DNA of 64,000 nucleotides from Burkholderia ambifaria AMMD. GTDB taxonomy: Bacteria; Pseudomonadota; Gammaproteobacteria; Burkholderiales; Burkholderiaceae. Below, piece by piece: positions 44,025 to 53,484 of the stretch (the first letter of the stretch is position 1; each line of letters begins with the position of its first letter). Below the pieces are notes generated by a model, which worked only from the letters and a program-made list of their open reading frames with translations, was not told the origin of the DNA and made no database searches. Made by a program: the position numbers and the translations under genes. Where the stretch lies: assembly GCF_000203915.1 (NCBI RefSeq), contig NC_008391.1, positions 868,001-932,000 on the forward strand, written 5' to 3'.

Positions 44025-44588
44025 ATGAGCACAACCCGTCTCGACACGAACACGGCGCTCGTCGTCATCGACCTGCAAAAAGGCATCGTCGCGCTGCCCA
44101 CGTCCCACCCCGTCGCCCCGGTGATCGATCGCACGCGCGAACTGCTCGATGCATTCCGTGAGCGCGGGCTGCCGGTCGTACTCGTCAACGTCGCCGGCGG
44201 CGCGCCGGGCCGCACGCAGCAGCAGGCACGTCTGGATGCCCTTCCTGCCGACTGGACCGACCTCGTATCCGAACTGAACCGCCAGCCGGGCGACCACGTC
44301 GTGACGAAGAAGACCTGGGGCGCGTTCACCGCCACCGATCTCGACGCGCATCTGAAAGCAGCCGGCATCACGCAGATCGTGCTGACCGGCGTCGCGACCA
44401 GCATCGGCGTCGAATCGACGGCACGCCAGGCGCACGAGCTCGGCTACAACGTGACGCTGGCGGTCGACGCAATGACTGACCTCAACGCGGACGCGCACAC
44501 GAACAGCGTCGAACGGGTGTTCCCGCGTCTCGGCGAGACGGGTTCGACGCAAGAGATCCTCGCGCTGCTCGACCGGCGCGGCGCATGA
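44025..44588 (+). CDS. Isochorismatase-like hydrolase lacking the catalytic cysteine
   Basis: A 187-residue alpha/beta protein of the isochorismatase superfamily. Asp16 in ALVVIDLQ and the lysine of VTKKTWGAF (K95/K96) match two parts of the usual Asp-Lys-Cys triad. In the third motif, TGVATSIGVESTARQA, the position normally held by the nucleophilic Cys (as in CVESTAR) is Gly128. True isochorismatases such as EntB and PhzD also lack this Cys and use water directly, so this enzyme may be a vinyl-ether-type hydrolase rather than an amidase or nicotinamidase. ATG at 44025 has a GGAG site upstream. Its stop overlaps the MFS start (ATGA). Confidence 0.9.
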   Translation: MSTTRLDTNTALVVIDLQKGIVALPTSHPVAPVIDRTRELLDAFRERGLPVVLVNVAGGAPGRTQQQARLDALPADWTDLVSELNRQPGDHVVTKKTWGAFTATDLDAHLKAAGITQIVLTGVATSIGVESTARQAHELGYNVTLAVDAMTDLNADAHTNSVERVFPRLGETGSTQEILALLDRRGA

Positions 44589-46042
44589 ACGACACGCGCA
44601 CTCGGCCGGCGCCGGGCCATGCGGCCGGCCGGCTCGATCCGGCGATCTGGAAAGTCAGCGCGGTCGCGACGCTCGGCGGGCTGCTGTCGCAGCTCGACGC
44701 GACGATCGTCAACGTATCGCTGTCGAGCCTCGCGACCGACCTGCACGCGAGCCTGTCGACGATCCAGTGGGTGACGAGCGGCTACCTGCTCGCGCTCACG
44801 CTGGTGTTGCCGCTGAACGGCTGGCTCGTCGACCGCATCGGTGCGAAGGCGCTGTACCTGTGGTGTTTCTCCGCGTTCACGCTGACGTCGGCGCTGTGCG
44901 GGCTCGCGTGGTCCGCACCGTCGCTGATCGCGTTCCGTGTGCTGCAAGGCGTCAGCGGCGGGCTGCTCGCGCCGATGGCGCAGATGATGATCGCGCGCGT
45001 GGCCGGCCAGCAGATGGCGCGCGTGATCGGTTATGCGGCAGTTCCCGTGCTGATCGCGCCGATCCTGGGGCCTGTCGTCGCCGGTGCGATCCTGCAGCAC
45101 GCGTCGTGGCGCTGGCTCTTTCTCGTGAACCTGCCGGTCGGCGCGCTGGCGCTTGCGCTGGCCGTGTGGTTCCTGCCCGGCGATCGCGACGAAACGCAGC
45201 GACGCGAACTCGATTGGGTGGGCCTGGCGCTGCTGTCGCCGGCGCTCGTGCTGTTCCTGTATGGCGCGGAGCGGATCGACGCCGTGCCGGGTATCGCGGC
45301 AATCGCGGGTTCGGTGCTGCTGCTCGCGGCGTTCCTGCGCGTCGAGCGACGCAAAGGCGAGCGTGCGCTGATCGATGTCGCGCTGTTTCGCGCGCGCGTG
45401 TTCGGCGCGGCCGCCGCCACGCAGTTCCTGTCGAATGGCGCGATCTACGCGGGCCAGATGCTGATTCCGGTATTCCTGATCCAGGCGTGCGGCCGCTCGC
45501 CCGGCGAGATGGGCTGGCTGCTGGCTCCGCTCGGGCTCGGCATGCTCGTCACGTATCCGTTGATGGGTACGCTGACGAGCCGGTTCGGCGTGCGCCGGCT
45601 GGCCGCCGCCGGCGCGATGCTCGCGCTCGTCGCGACGCTGCCGATCGTGTATCTCGCGCTGACCGGCTACGATCCCTACGTGCTGGTGCCCGCGCTGTTC
45701 GTGCGCGGAATGGGCCAGAGCGCGATCGGCATCCCGTCGATGTCTGCCGCGTATGCGTCGGTCGAACGGCGCAACCTGCCGATGGCGACGACGTCGCTCA
45801 ATATCGTTCAGCGCCTCGGCGGCCCGACGTTCACGACGCTCTGCACGCTGTTTCTCACATGGCGGCTGCAGGCCGAATCCGTGTCGACGGGCGGCACGCA
45901 CGGAGCCGCCTACGCGTGGGCGTTCGGCCTGCTTTGCGCGCTGCATGCGGCGAGCTTCGTGACGACGCTGCGGCTGCCGCGATGGTCGAGCGGCGCGGGC
46001 GCACGGCCGACGGGGGTGCGCGAGTCGGTTCGCGCTGAATGA
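44585..46042 (+). CDS. DHA2-family MFS drug exporter (EmrB/QacA type)
   Basis: A 485-residue fourteen-helix proton antiporter. It shows the DHA2 helix 1 motif QLDATIVNVSLSSLA, the loop motif GWLVDRIGAKALYLW, and the helix 5 antiporter motif GPVVAGAILQHASWRWLFLVN. It is translationally coupled to the isochorismatase-like gene and is the last gene of the marR operon. Such exporters are commonly released from MarR control by the compound they expel. No membrane-fusion or outer-membrane partner is encoded beside it. Confidence 0.93.
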   Translation: MNDTRTRPAPGHAAGRLDPAIWKVSAVATLGGLLSQLDATIVNVSLSSLATDLHASLSTIQWVTSGYLLALTLVLPLNGWLVDRIGAKALYLWCFSAFTLTSALCGLAWSAPSLIAFRVLQGVSGGLLAPMAQMMIARVAGQQMARVIGYAAVPVLIAPILGPVVAGAILQHASWRWLFLVNLPVGALALALAVWFLPGDRDETQRRELDWVGLALLSPALVLFLYGAERIDAVPGIAAIAGSVLLLAAFLRVERRKGERALIDVALFRARVFGAAAATQFLSNGAIYAGQMLIPVFLIQACGRSPGEMGWLLAPLGLGMLVTYPLMGTLTSRFGVRRLAAAGAMLALVATLPIVYLALTGYDPYVLVPALFVRGMGQSAIGIPSMSAAYASVERRNLPMATTSLNIVQRLGGPTFTTLCTLFLTWRLQAESVSTGGTHGAAYAWAFGLLCALHAASFVTTLRLPRWSSGAGARPTGVRESVRAE

Positions 46043-46086
46043 CGGGGCGTGCCGTTACACGGCACCTAGCTGCTGCTGCGCCGGCG

Positions 46087-46245
46087 TCATGCCCCGCTGC
46101 TTCCAGCGTCTGATGCAGCGTCGGGAAGACATGACGCGCCGACGATCTCCGTGATCGGGTGGCGCGCCATGTCCGCATGCAGGTAACGGTTCACGCGCCC
46201 GAACAGCACGCCGATTCGGCGCTCGTGCGGCGCATCGACGAGCTC
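46087..46245 (-). pseudogene. Debris of an unidentified gene
   Basis: On the minus strand one frame reads HERRIGVLFGRVNRYLHADM followed by ARHPITEIVGA, clearly protein-like, with no start codon. Then an apparent frame change leads into MSSRRCIRRWKQRGMTPAQQ in another frame. There is no intact gene in 46043-46243. A short 7-bp hairpin at 46049-46065 follows the MFS gene but has no T-run. I cannot name the family. Confidence 0.35.
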
Positions 46246-46900
46246 AGCGAAGCCAAATTGGAATTCTCGCTGCTATCCAGTCAACCGTGGTGGGTGGCAT
46301 CGAAATCGATCGCATGCCGTCGTACTGATCCGACGCATCGAAGTAGAACAATTTTCCATCGTGAATCTCGATAGGCTCGTAGCCCGGCCGCCCGCCCCAG
46401 AACACGAAAAACAGCCGGGTTGCCCGCGTCGATCCGTGTGCATCGGCCACGACGATTTTGACTTGCTCATTTTGATCGGCAAAAAGGCCGTTGCCGTGGC
46501 CGCCGCTTCCGCAGATGCTCACGATGTAGGTTGTGCCGCCGACCTGCTTGATTCCGCCATTCAGTTTGGCGTTGTAGTCGTAGCGCTGACAATCGGTGTC
46601 GTCAGTCGTGATCCCGCGAACGCTGACGAGGTAGAAGAATCCCAAAAATCCGAGCATGACGATCGCCAGACTTACGCGCTTCGCTCGACTCAAATGGCCC
46701 GGACTTCTAGCAAGCCGGTAGATGAAGAGGACGACGACGATCGACGTGATCGCGAAGATCGTGGGCTTCGCATTCTTCAGCGAGAAAAGCGTGATCGCGT
46801 TCCTTATGTTGGCCGGCAAGAACATCAAGGCGATTGCGGCGATCAGGCATACAGCAACCACGGCCAACGTCACCTTGAGGATGGCAATGATTGCCTTCAT
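46244..46900 (-). CDS. Membrane protein of unknown function
   Basis: A 218-residue protein with three membrane segments in the first 110 residues (ILKVTLAVVAVCLIAAIALM, IFAITSIVVVLFIYRLA and VSLAIVMLGFLGFFYLVSV) and a soluble C-terminal part of about 115 residues containing two cysteines (DTDCQRYDYN and VSICGSGGHGN). GC content is visibly lower than in neighbours, a sign of transfer. Met residues 39 and 83 codons further upstream could also start it; I chose MKAIIAILK because it directly opens the first helix, though the ribosome-binding site is weak. It is next to gene debris. No family recognised. Confidence 0.65.
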   Translation of the reverse strand: MKAIIAILKVTLAVVAVCLIAAIALMFLPANIRNAITLFSLKNAKPTIFAITSIVVVLFIYRLARSPGHLSRAKRVSLAIVMLGFLGFFYLVSVRGITTDDTDCQRYDYNAKLNGGIKQVGGTTYIVSICGSGGHGNGLFADQNEQVKIVVADAHGSTRATRLFFVFWGGRPGYEPIEIHDGKLFYFDASDQYDGMRSISMPPTTVDWIAARIPIWLR

Positions 46901-47304
46901 CGCTCGGCCCTGCCAGATGCCCGCGAACACGTCGCGGATGGCCGACGCGCGGCGAATCGGCAGAACGCCCTTCAGCAGTCGCACGCGTGGCGGCCAGCTT
47001 TCGTTGGAATCTTGCATGCGTGAAATGCGTGGATGACCTGATCGACGTGGAAACGGGAGGCGCGAAGTCGTTCGCGCATCGTGCCCCGCGCGGGCATCGC
47101 GTGGCAAGTGCACAGTGTGTTGCGCGACGTGAATCCCAGCAAAAACCACACAACGGTGAGGATATCCGGGAGCCCCACGTCATGCATTCGCCGCACACAC
47201 CCGGAACCCGATGGCACAATCACGGTCCTTTCATGTGCCCTTCATCGGGCGCGCGCCGCATCGCGGCGCAGATTCAACGCACGAGAAAGACCCTGCCTGC
47301 CCTT

Positions 47305-48543
47305 ATGACCCTGAACGAATCCTGGTTTGCGCCGCTCGTCGGCCTCCTCATCCTGCTCGCCGCCGCCGGCGCGATCACCGCCGCCGTCCATTTCCTGCTG
47401 TTCCGCGTGGTCGCGCGCCTCGCGCGGCTATCGGCAACGCGCATCGACGACGCGCTCTTCGAATTCGGCGCATTCAAGTGGCTGAACCGCATCGTGCCGT
47501 TCGTCGTGATCAAGCTCGGGCTCGCGGCAGTGCCCGGGATTCCGGCCGCGGCCGCGCAGGCCGCCGACAAGGTGCTGTTCGCGCTGATCGTGTTGCTGCT
47601 GTCGATGACGATCAGCGCGACGCTGTCCGCGCTCGAACACACGCATCGCATGAGCCATCGCGACCAGCCGCGCCTGTCGCTCAAAGGCGCGATGCAGCTC
47701 GTCAAGCTCGTGATGTTCATCACGGCCGCGCTCGTCGTGATCGGCGACGCGACCGGCAAGCAGATCGGCCTGCTGCTGTCGGGCATCGGCGCGATGTCGG
47801 CGGTGCTGATGCTGATCTTCAAGGACACGCTGCTCGGCCTCGTCGCCGGCGTGCAGCTGTCGTCGAACGACATGCTGCGAATCGGCGACTGGATCACGAT
47901 GCCGTCGGCCGGCGCGGACGGCACCGTCATCGACATCACGCTGAATACGGTGAAGGTCGCGAACTTCGATCACACGATCATCACGGTGCCGACGTGGAAG
48001 TTGATCACCGAGAGCTATCAGAACTGGCGCGGGATGACCGAAGCCGGCGGGCGCCGCATCAAGCGCGCGCTGTTCATCGACGCGACGAGCGTCCGCTTTC
48101 TCGACAACGACGAGATCGCACGGCTCGAACGCCTGACGCTGCTGAAGGACTACCTGGAAGACAAGGTCGACGCGATCGCGCAATGGAACGGCACGCTCGG
48201 CACGGCGGGCGAATGCCCGGCGAACCGCCGCCAGCTGACGAATCTCGGCACGTTCCGCGCGTACGTCGCGAACTACCTGAAGGGCCATCCGCGAATCCGC
48301 CGCGACATGACGTGCATGGCGCGCCAGCTGCCGCTGACGGCGGAAGGCATTCCGCTCGAACTGTACTGCTTCACCGACACGACGAGCTGGGTCGACTACG
48401 AGACGATCCAGGCCGACCTGTTCGATCACCTGATCGCGGTGCTGCCGGAATTCGGGCTGCGCGTGTACCAGCACCCGTCGGGCTTCGACATGCGCCGGAT
48501 GGCCGGCGTGGCGCAAGGCGAACAGGCGCCGCACGCGCAGTAA
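47305..48543 (+). CDS. MscS-family mechanosensitive channel (YbdG/MscM-like)
   Basis: A 412-residue inner-membrane channel with five N-terminal helices followed by the MscS pore helix and beta domain (IFKDTLLGLVAGVQLSSNDM, then LRIGDWITMPSAGADGTVID). The length, and the inserted region after the beta domain (FIDATSVRFLDNDEIARLER), match the YbdG miniconductance branch of about 415 residues, not the short MscS. It would release solutes during osmotic down-shock. It is a single gene between the divergent unknown membrane protein and the convergent MocR gene. The start at 47305 is by family fit; the open frame extends further upstream without similarity. Confidence 0.92.
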   Translation: MTLNESWFAPLVGLLILLAAAGAITAAVHFLLFRVVARLARLSATRIDDALFEFGAFKWLNRIVPFVVIKLGLAAVPGIPAAAAQAADKVLFALIVLLLSMTISATLSALEHTHRMSHRDQPRLSLKGAMQLVKLVMFITAALVVIGDATGKQIGLLLSGIGAMSAVLMLIFKDTLLGLVAGVQLSSNDMLRIGDWITMPSAGADGTVIDITLNTVKVANFDHTIITVPTWKLITESYQNWRGMTEAGGRRIKRALFIDATSVRFLDNDEIARLERLTLLKDYLEDKVDAIAQWNGTLGTAGECPANRRQLTNLGTFRAYVANYLKGHPRIRRDMTCMARQLPLTAEGIPLELYCFTDTTSWVDYETIQADLFDHLIAVLPEFGLRVYQHPSGFDMRRMAGVAQGEQAPHAQ

Positions 48544-48610
48544 TGCTTGCCGCGGCGGCCCGCAACGCGCCGCCGCTCGCAAATCCGCAGCGCGGCGCGC
48601 CCTGCGCCGC

Positions 48611-50032
48611 TCACCGCCCCGCGCACTCGGACGCGAGCCGCCCGACCACCTTCAACGCGTCCTCGATCTGCCGCGACCACGGATAGCTGTAGTTGAGCCG
48701 GATGAAATGCCGGTAATCGGCGCTCGCCGAGAACATGTGGCCGGGCCCGATCGTGATGCCCTGCGCGAGCGCGAGCGCATACAGCTTCATCGCGTCGACC
48801 CGCGGCGGCAACTCGACCCACAGCACGTACCCGCCCTGCGGCTGCGACAGCCGCGTGCCCGCCGGGAAGAAACGCCGCACCATCGCGCTCATCAGGCTCG
48901 CCTGCTGCGCATACTGCTTGCGCATCCGCCGCAGGTGGAAATCGTAGCCGTCGTGCTTCAGGTATTCGGCGATCGCGAGCTGCTCGATCGCGGGCGTCGC
49001 GAGCGTGTTCAGGAATTTCAGCTTCTCGACCTGGTCGCGATAGCGGCCCGGCATCGCCCAGCCGATCCGGTAGCGCGGCGACAGGCTCTTCGTGAACGAC
49101 GCGCAATGCAGCACGAGCCCGTCGCGGTCGTACGACTTCAGCGCGCTCGGCGTCGTGTCGCCGAAATGCAGCTCGTGGTAGACGTCGTTCTCGATCGCCG
49201 GCACGCCGTGCTTCGCGAGCAGCTCGACGAGCGCACGCTTGCGCGCATCGGGCATCTGGAAGCCGAGCGGATTCTGGAAATTCGGCATCACCATGCACGC
49301 GGCGATGCGCTCGCGCGCGAGGATTCGTTCGAGCGCGTCGAGATCGATGCCGTCGCCCGGATGCGTCGCCACCTCGAGCGCGCGCATGCCCATCCGCTCG
49401 ATCGCGTGCAGCATCGCGTAGAACGTCGGCGACTCGACGGCGATCGTATCGCCCGGCCGCGCGACGGCCTGCAGGCACAGGTTGATCGCCTCGGTCGCGC
49501 CGATCGTCATCACGATCTCGCCGGGCTCGACCGCGATCCCGCGCTCCGCGTAGCGCCGCGCGATCTGGCGGATCAGTTCCTGGTTGCCGGGCGGCAGGTC
49601 GTCGATCACGCCCCAGCGCGTGCGCCGCCGCCCGATCGCCTGCGCGTAGCGCGCAAGACGCTGCACCGGGAACTGCGACGCGTCGGGATACGGCGAGCCG
49701 AGCGGCACCGCATCGTCACGCGCGATCGAGCGCAGCGTCGACAGCACGAGCCGGCTGACGTCCACCGCCGACGGCTCGGCCGCCGGCGCCGACGTGTGCA
49801 GCTCGGCCTCGACCGGCTCGGTGACCCGCGCCCGCACGAAATAACCGGACTGCGGCCGGCTCTCGATCAGGCCGCGGCTCTCCAGCACGAGATACGCGCG
49901 CAGCACGGTCGTCACGCTGAGCTGCTGCTGCCGGCTCGCCTGCCGCACCGACGGAATCCGCTCGCCCGGCCGGTATACGCCGCGCTCGATCTGCGCCTGC
50001 AGCTCGTCGGCCAGTTGTTCGTAACGCTTCAC
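48611..50032 (-). CDS. MocR-type regulator (GntR wHTH + aminotransferase domain)
   Basis: A 473-residue MocR/PdxR-like protein. Residues 1-70 are the GntR winged helix (RYEQLADELQAQIERGVYRP and SVTTVLRAYLVLESRGLIES); the rest is a fold-type I PLP aminotransferase domain with the Schiff-base lysine in SFTKSLSPRYRIGW. It starts with GTG right after AAGGGAGG. It is divergent from the YdeP-type oxidoreductase across 153 bp, so that gene is its probable target. Whether the aminotransferase part only senses PLP or an amine is unknown. Confidence 0.93.
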   Translation of the reverse strand: MKRYEQLADELQAQIERGVYRPGERIPSVRQASRQQQLSVTTVLRAYLVLESRGLIESRPQSGYFVRARVTEPVEAELHTSAPAAEPSAVDVSRLVLSTLRSIARDDAVPLGSPYPDASQFPVQRLARYAQAIGRRRTRWGVIDDLPPGNQELIRQIARRYAERGIAVEPGEIVMTIGATEAINLCLQAVARPGDTIAVESPTFYAMLHAIERMGMRALEVATHPGDGIDLDALERILARERIAACMVMPNFQNPLGFQMPDARKRALVELLAKHGVPAIENDVYHELHFGDTTPSALKSYDRDGLVLHCASFTKSLSPRYRIGWAMPGRYRDQVEKLKFLNTLATPAIEQLAIAEYLKHDGYDFHLRRMRKQYAQQASLMSAMVRRFFPAGTRLSQPQGGYVLWVELPPRVDAMKLYALALAQGITIGPGHMFSASADYRHFIRLNYSYPWSRQIEDALKVVGRLASECAGR

Positions 50033-50185
50033 GCGCCTCCCTTTCAACTTCCCTTCAAAAACACAGTTGCGGCCCGCACTGCCTGAATGGCCGAAACTGT
50101 ACTCTTTTTTGAAGATAAGAGGTGTACACACAGCAGCCCGGGCGCCGCGCGTACTCTCGCTGCATCAACCCTGAGCACCCGCATC

Positions 50186-52510
50186 ATGAAAAAGAAATCC
50201 GCCGCCCCGCGCATCGAACCGTACCACCACCCGGCCGCCGGCTGGGGCGCGCTGAAAGCCGTCGCGATCAACCTGATCAAGGAAAAGGTCACCGGCGGCA
50301 ACTACCGCACGCTGCTGCGCCAGAACCAGCCGGACGGCTTCGACTGCCCGGGCTGCGCGTGGCCCGACCGCCAGCATGCGTCGACGTTCGAATTCTGCGA
50401 AAACGGCGTGAAGGCCGTGGCCGCCGAAGCGACGAGCAAGCGCGTGACGCCCGAATTCTTCGCCGCGCACACGGTCACCGAGCTGCTCGAACAGACGGAT
50501 TTCGAGCTCGAACAGCACGGCCGCCTGACCGACCCGATGGTGTACGACGCCCGCACCGACCGCTACGTGCCGATCGCGTGGGACGACGCGTTCGAGCTGA
50601 TCGCGCGCCACCTGCGTGCGCTGCCTGACCCGAATCAGGCTGCGTTCTACACGTCGGGCCGCGCGAGCAACGAGGCAGCGTTCCTGTATCAGCTGCTGGT
50701 GCGGCGCTACGGCACGAACAACTTCCCCGACTGCTCGAACATGTGCCACGAGGCGACGAGCCGCGGGCTGCCCGATTCGGTCGGCGTCGGCAAGGGCACC
50801 GTCACGCTCGACGATTTCGAGCACGCGGACATGCTGCTGATCTTCGGCCAGAACCCGGCGACCAACCATCCGCGGATGATGGGCGAGCTGCGCGAATGCG
50901 CGAAGCGCGGCGCGACGATCGTGTCGATCAACCCGCTGAAGGAACGCGGGCTCGAGCGCTTCGCCGATCCGCAAAGCCCGCTCGAGATGCTGACGATGTC
51001 CGGCACCGCGATCGCGTCGACGTTCATCCAGCCGACGATCGGCGGCGATTTCGCGCTGATCAAGGGGATGGCGAAGCGTGTGCTCGAACTCGACGACGCC
51101 GCCCGCGCCGCCGGTGCGCCGCGCGTGCTCGACACCGCGTTCATCGACGAACACACGGCCGGCTTCGACGCGTTCGCCGACGATCTGCGCGACGAAAGCT
51201 GGCCGGCGCTGACGGCCGAAAGCGGTGTGTCGTACGAGCAGATCGACGCGCTCGCGCAGCGCTATGCACGCAGCGAGCGCGTGATCGCGACGTGGGGAAT
51301 GGGCATCACGCAGCACAAGCATTCGGTCGCGACCGTGCAGATGCTGACGAACCTGATGCTGATGCGCGGCAACATCGGCCGCCCCGGCGCCGGCCTGTGT
51401 CCGGTCCGTGGCCACTCGAACGTGCAGGGCAACCGCACGGTCGGCATCGAGGAAAAGCCGTCGCAGGCGTTCCTCGACCGGCTCGGCCACGTGTTCGATT
51501 TCGAGCCGCCGCGCCATCACGGCTACGACGTCGTCGAGACGATCGAAGGCATGCTCGAAGGCCGCGTGAAGGTGCTGATCGGCCTCGGCGGCAACTTCGC
51601 GATGGCGACGCCCGACACGCCGCGCACGTGGGAAGGCCTGCGCCGCTGCGCGCTCTCCGTGCACATCACGACGAAGCTGAACCGCAGCCACCTGATCCAC
51701 GGCCGCGATGCGCTGATCCTGCCCACGCTCGGCCGCACCGAGATCGACTTGCAGGACAACGTGCCGCAAGGCGTGACGGTGGAGGATTCGATGAGCATGG
51801 TCCACGTGTCGTACGGGATGAACAAGCCGGCTTCCGCGAACCTGATGTCGGAGCCGGCGATCGTCGCGCACATGGGCCATGCGCTGTTCGGCAGCGGCAA
51901 GATCGACTGGCTCGCGTACAAGGACGACTACGCGAAGATCCGCGATGCGATCGAGGCGACCCTCGACGACTTCTATGACTACAACGCACGCATCGCGCGG
52001 CCCGGCGGCTTCCACCTGCGCGTCGCGTCGCGCGATCGCGAATGGCTGACGCCGACGGGCAAGGCGAACTTCATCGCGCACGCACTGCCGACCGACACGC
52101 CGATCCAGCGCGCCCGCGCGCTGCACGGCGAGCGCCTGATGACGCTGATGACGACGCGTTCGCACGATCAGTACAACACGACCGTCTACGGGCTGGACGA
52201 CCGCTATCGCGGCGTGTTCGGCCAGCGCCGCGTGGTGTTCGTCAACCGCGACGACCTGGCAATGCTCGGCCTGAAGGCCGGCGACTGGGTCGACATGGAA
52301 ACCGTGTGGCACGACGGCATCGAGCGGCGCGCGAACGGCTTCCTGCTCGTCGAATACGACATCCCGCGCGGCTGCATCGGCGCGTACTACCCGGAAACGA
52401 ACCCGCTGGTGCCGCTCGACAGCGTCGGCGACGTGTGCAACACGCCGACGTCGAAGTCGGTGCCGGTCCTGCTGCATCGCGCGGCCGCGCCGGCGTCGGC
52501 TGCCGCCTGA
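50186..52510 (+). CDS. FdhF/YdeP-family molybdopterin oxidoreductase
   Basis: A 774-residue cytosolic molybdopterin enzyme resembling E. coli YdeP (acid resistance) and formate dehydrogenase alpha chains. The N-terminus has only FDCPGCAWP as a Cys pair, rather than the four-Cys iron-sulphur motif of FdhF. The cofactor region shows FYTSGRASNEAAFLYQLLVR, NMCHEATSRGLPDSVGVGKG and LIFGQNPATNHPRMMGELRE. The C-terminal beta-barrel domain is present (NTTVYGLDDRYRGVFGQR). No Cys or Sec is apparent at the usual molybdenum ligand site. It opens an operon with a bestrophin-like gene 12 bp on. The substrate is unknown. Confidence 0.92.
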   Translation: MKKKSAAPRIEPYHHPAAGWGALKAVAINLIKEKVTGGNYRTLLRQNQPDGFDCPGCAWPDRQHASTFEFCENGVKAVAAEATSKRVTPEFFAAHTVTELLEQTDFELEQHGRLTDPMVYDARTDRYVPIAWDDAFELIARHLRALPDPNQAAFYTSGRASNEAAFLYQLLVRRYGTNNFPDCSNMCHEATSRGLPDSVGVGKGTVTLDDFEHADMLLIFGQNPATNHPRMMGELRECAKRGATIVSINPLKERGLERFADPQSPLEMLTMSGTAIASTFIQPTIGGDFALIKGMAKRVLELDDAARAAGAPRVLDTAFIDEHTAGFDAFADDLRDESWPALTAESGVSYEQIDALAQRYARSERVIATWGMGITQHKHSVATVQMLTNLMLMRGNIGRPGAGLCPVRGHSNVQGNRTVGIEEKPSQAFLDRLGHVFDFEPPRHHGYDVVETIEGMLEGRVKVLIGLGGNFAMATPDTPRTWEGLRRCALSVHITTKLNRSHLIHGRDALILPTLGRTEIDLQDNVPQGVTVEDSMSMVHVSYGMNKPASANLMSEPAIVAHMGHALFGSGKIDWLAYKDDYAKIRDAIEATLDDFYDYNARIARPGGFHLRVASRDREWLTPTGKANFIAHALPTDTPIQRARALHGERLMTLMTTRSHDQYNTTVYGLDDRYRGVFGQRRVVFVNRDDLAMLGLKAGDWVDMETVWHDGIERRANGFLLVEYDIPRGCIGAYYPETNPLVPLDSVGDVCNTPTSKSVPVLLHRAAAPASAAA

Positions 52511-52522
52511 CGGAGCGCCGCG

Positions 52523-53443
52523 ATGATCGTTCGGCCGCGCGAGCACTGGCTGCGGATGCTGCTCGTCTGGAACGGATCGGTGCTGCCGACCATCCTGCCG
52601 CAACTCGTGCTGACGCTCGCGATCAGCCTCGTCGCGGTGTGGGGCGGCGGCCGCGTGCTCGGCGAGAAGGTGCCGCTGAACCCGACGCCGTTCACGCTGA
52701 TCGGCCTCACGCTCGCGATCTTCGCGGGGTTTCGCAACAACGCGAGCTACGAGCGCTACCGCGAGGGGCGGCAGCTGTGGGGCGGCGTGCTGACCGCCAC
52801 GCGCACGCTGGTGTCGCAAGCACTCTGCTACGGCGGGATCGACGCCGACGACGGCGCGCGGCAGGCGTTCGTGCGCAAGGTCATCGCGTTCGTCCATGCG
52901 CTGAAGCATCAGCTGCGCGGCACCGATCCGGCGGCGGACCTGCGTGCGCTGCTCGATGACGGGACCCATGCGCGCATCGTCGCCGCCCGGTATGCGCCGA
53001 TCGCGATCGTTCATGAACTGCGCGAGGCATTCGCCGCGCGCGCCGACGCCGGGCATCTCGCCGATACACGGCTCTGGATGCTCGACGCACGCCTCGACGA
53101 TCTCGTGTCGATGGTGAGCGGCTGCGAGCGCATCGCATCGACGCCGATCCCGTTCTCGTACGACGTACTGCTGCATCGGACCATCTACGCATACTGCGTG
53201 CTGCTGCCGTTCGGCCTGGTTGACTCGATCGGCGCGGCGACGCCGTTCGTCACCGTGTTCGTCGCCTATACGCTGATCGCGCTCGACGCGATCGCCCATG
53301 CGATCGCCGAGCCGTTCGGCGACGGGCCGAACCAGCTCGCGCTCGATGCGATGACGCGGATGATCGAGCGCACGCTGCTCGAACTGAACCGCGAGCCGCT
53401 GCCGGCGGAAGTGACGCCCGGCCCGGCGTATCGGCTCACCTGA
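52523..53443 (+). CDS. Bestrophin-family (UPF0187/YneE-like) membrane protein
   Basis: A 306-residue protein of the bacterial bestrophin family, which form pentameric cation or anion channels. It starts with the family N-terminus IVRPREHWLRMLLVWNGSVL and has the conserved NPTPFTLIGLTLAIFAGFRNNASYERYREGRQLWG-type region (residues 53-87) with the glycine/tyrosine/arginine pattern typical of the pore-lining helix. It is probably co-transcribed with the molybdopterin enzyme gene (12-bp gap) and thus under the MocR regulator. The ion it carries is not known. Confidence 0.92.
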   Translation: MIVRPREHWLRMLLVWNGSVLPTILPQLVLTLAISLVAVWGGGRVLGEKVPLNPTPFTLIGLTLAIFAGFRNNASYERYREGRQLWGGVLTATRTLVSQALCYGGIDADDGARQAFVRKVIAFVHALKHQLRGTDPAADLRALLDDGTHARIVAARYAPIAIVHELREAFAARADAGHLADTRLWMLDARLDDLVSMVSGCERIASTPIPFSYDVLLHRTIYAYCVLLPFGLVDSIGAATPFVTVFVAYTLIALDAIAHAIAEPFGDGPNQLALDAMTRMIERTLLELNREPLPAEVTPGPAYRLT

Positions 53444-53484
53444 CGGGCCGGACACCTTCGACGCCCCCGTCGGCCGCTGCTCGT

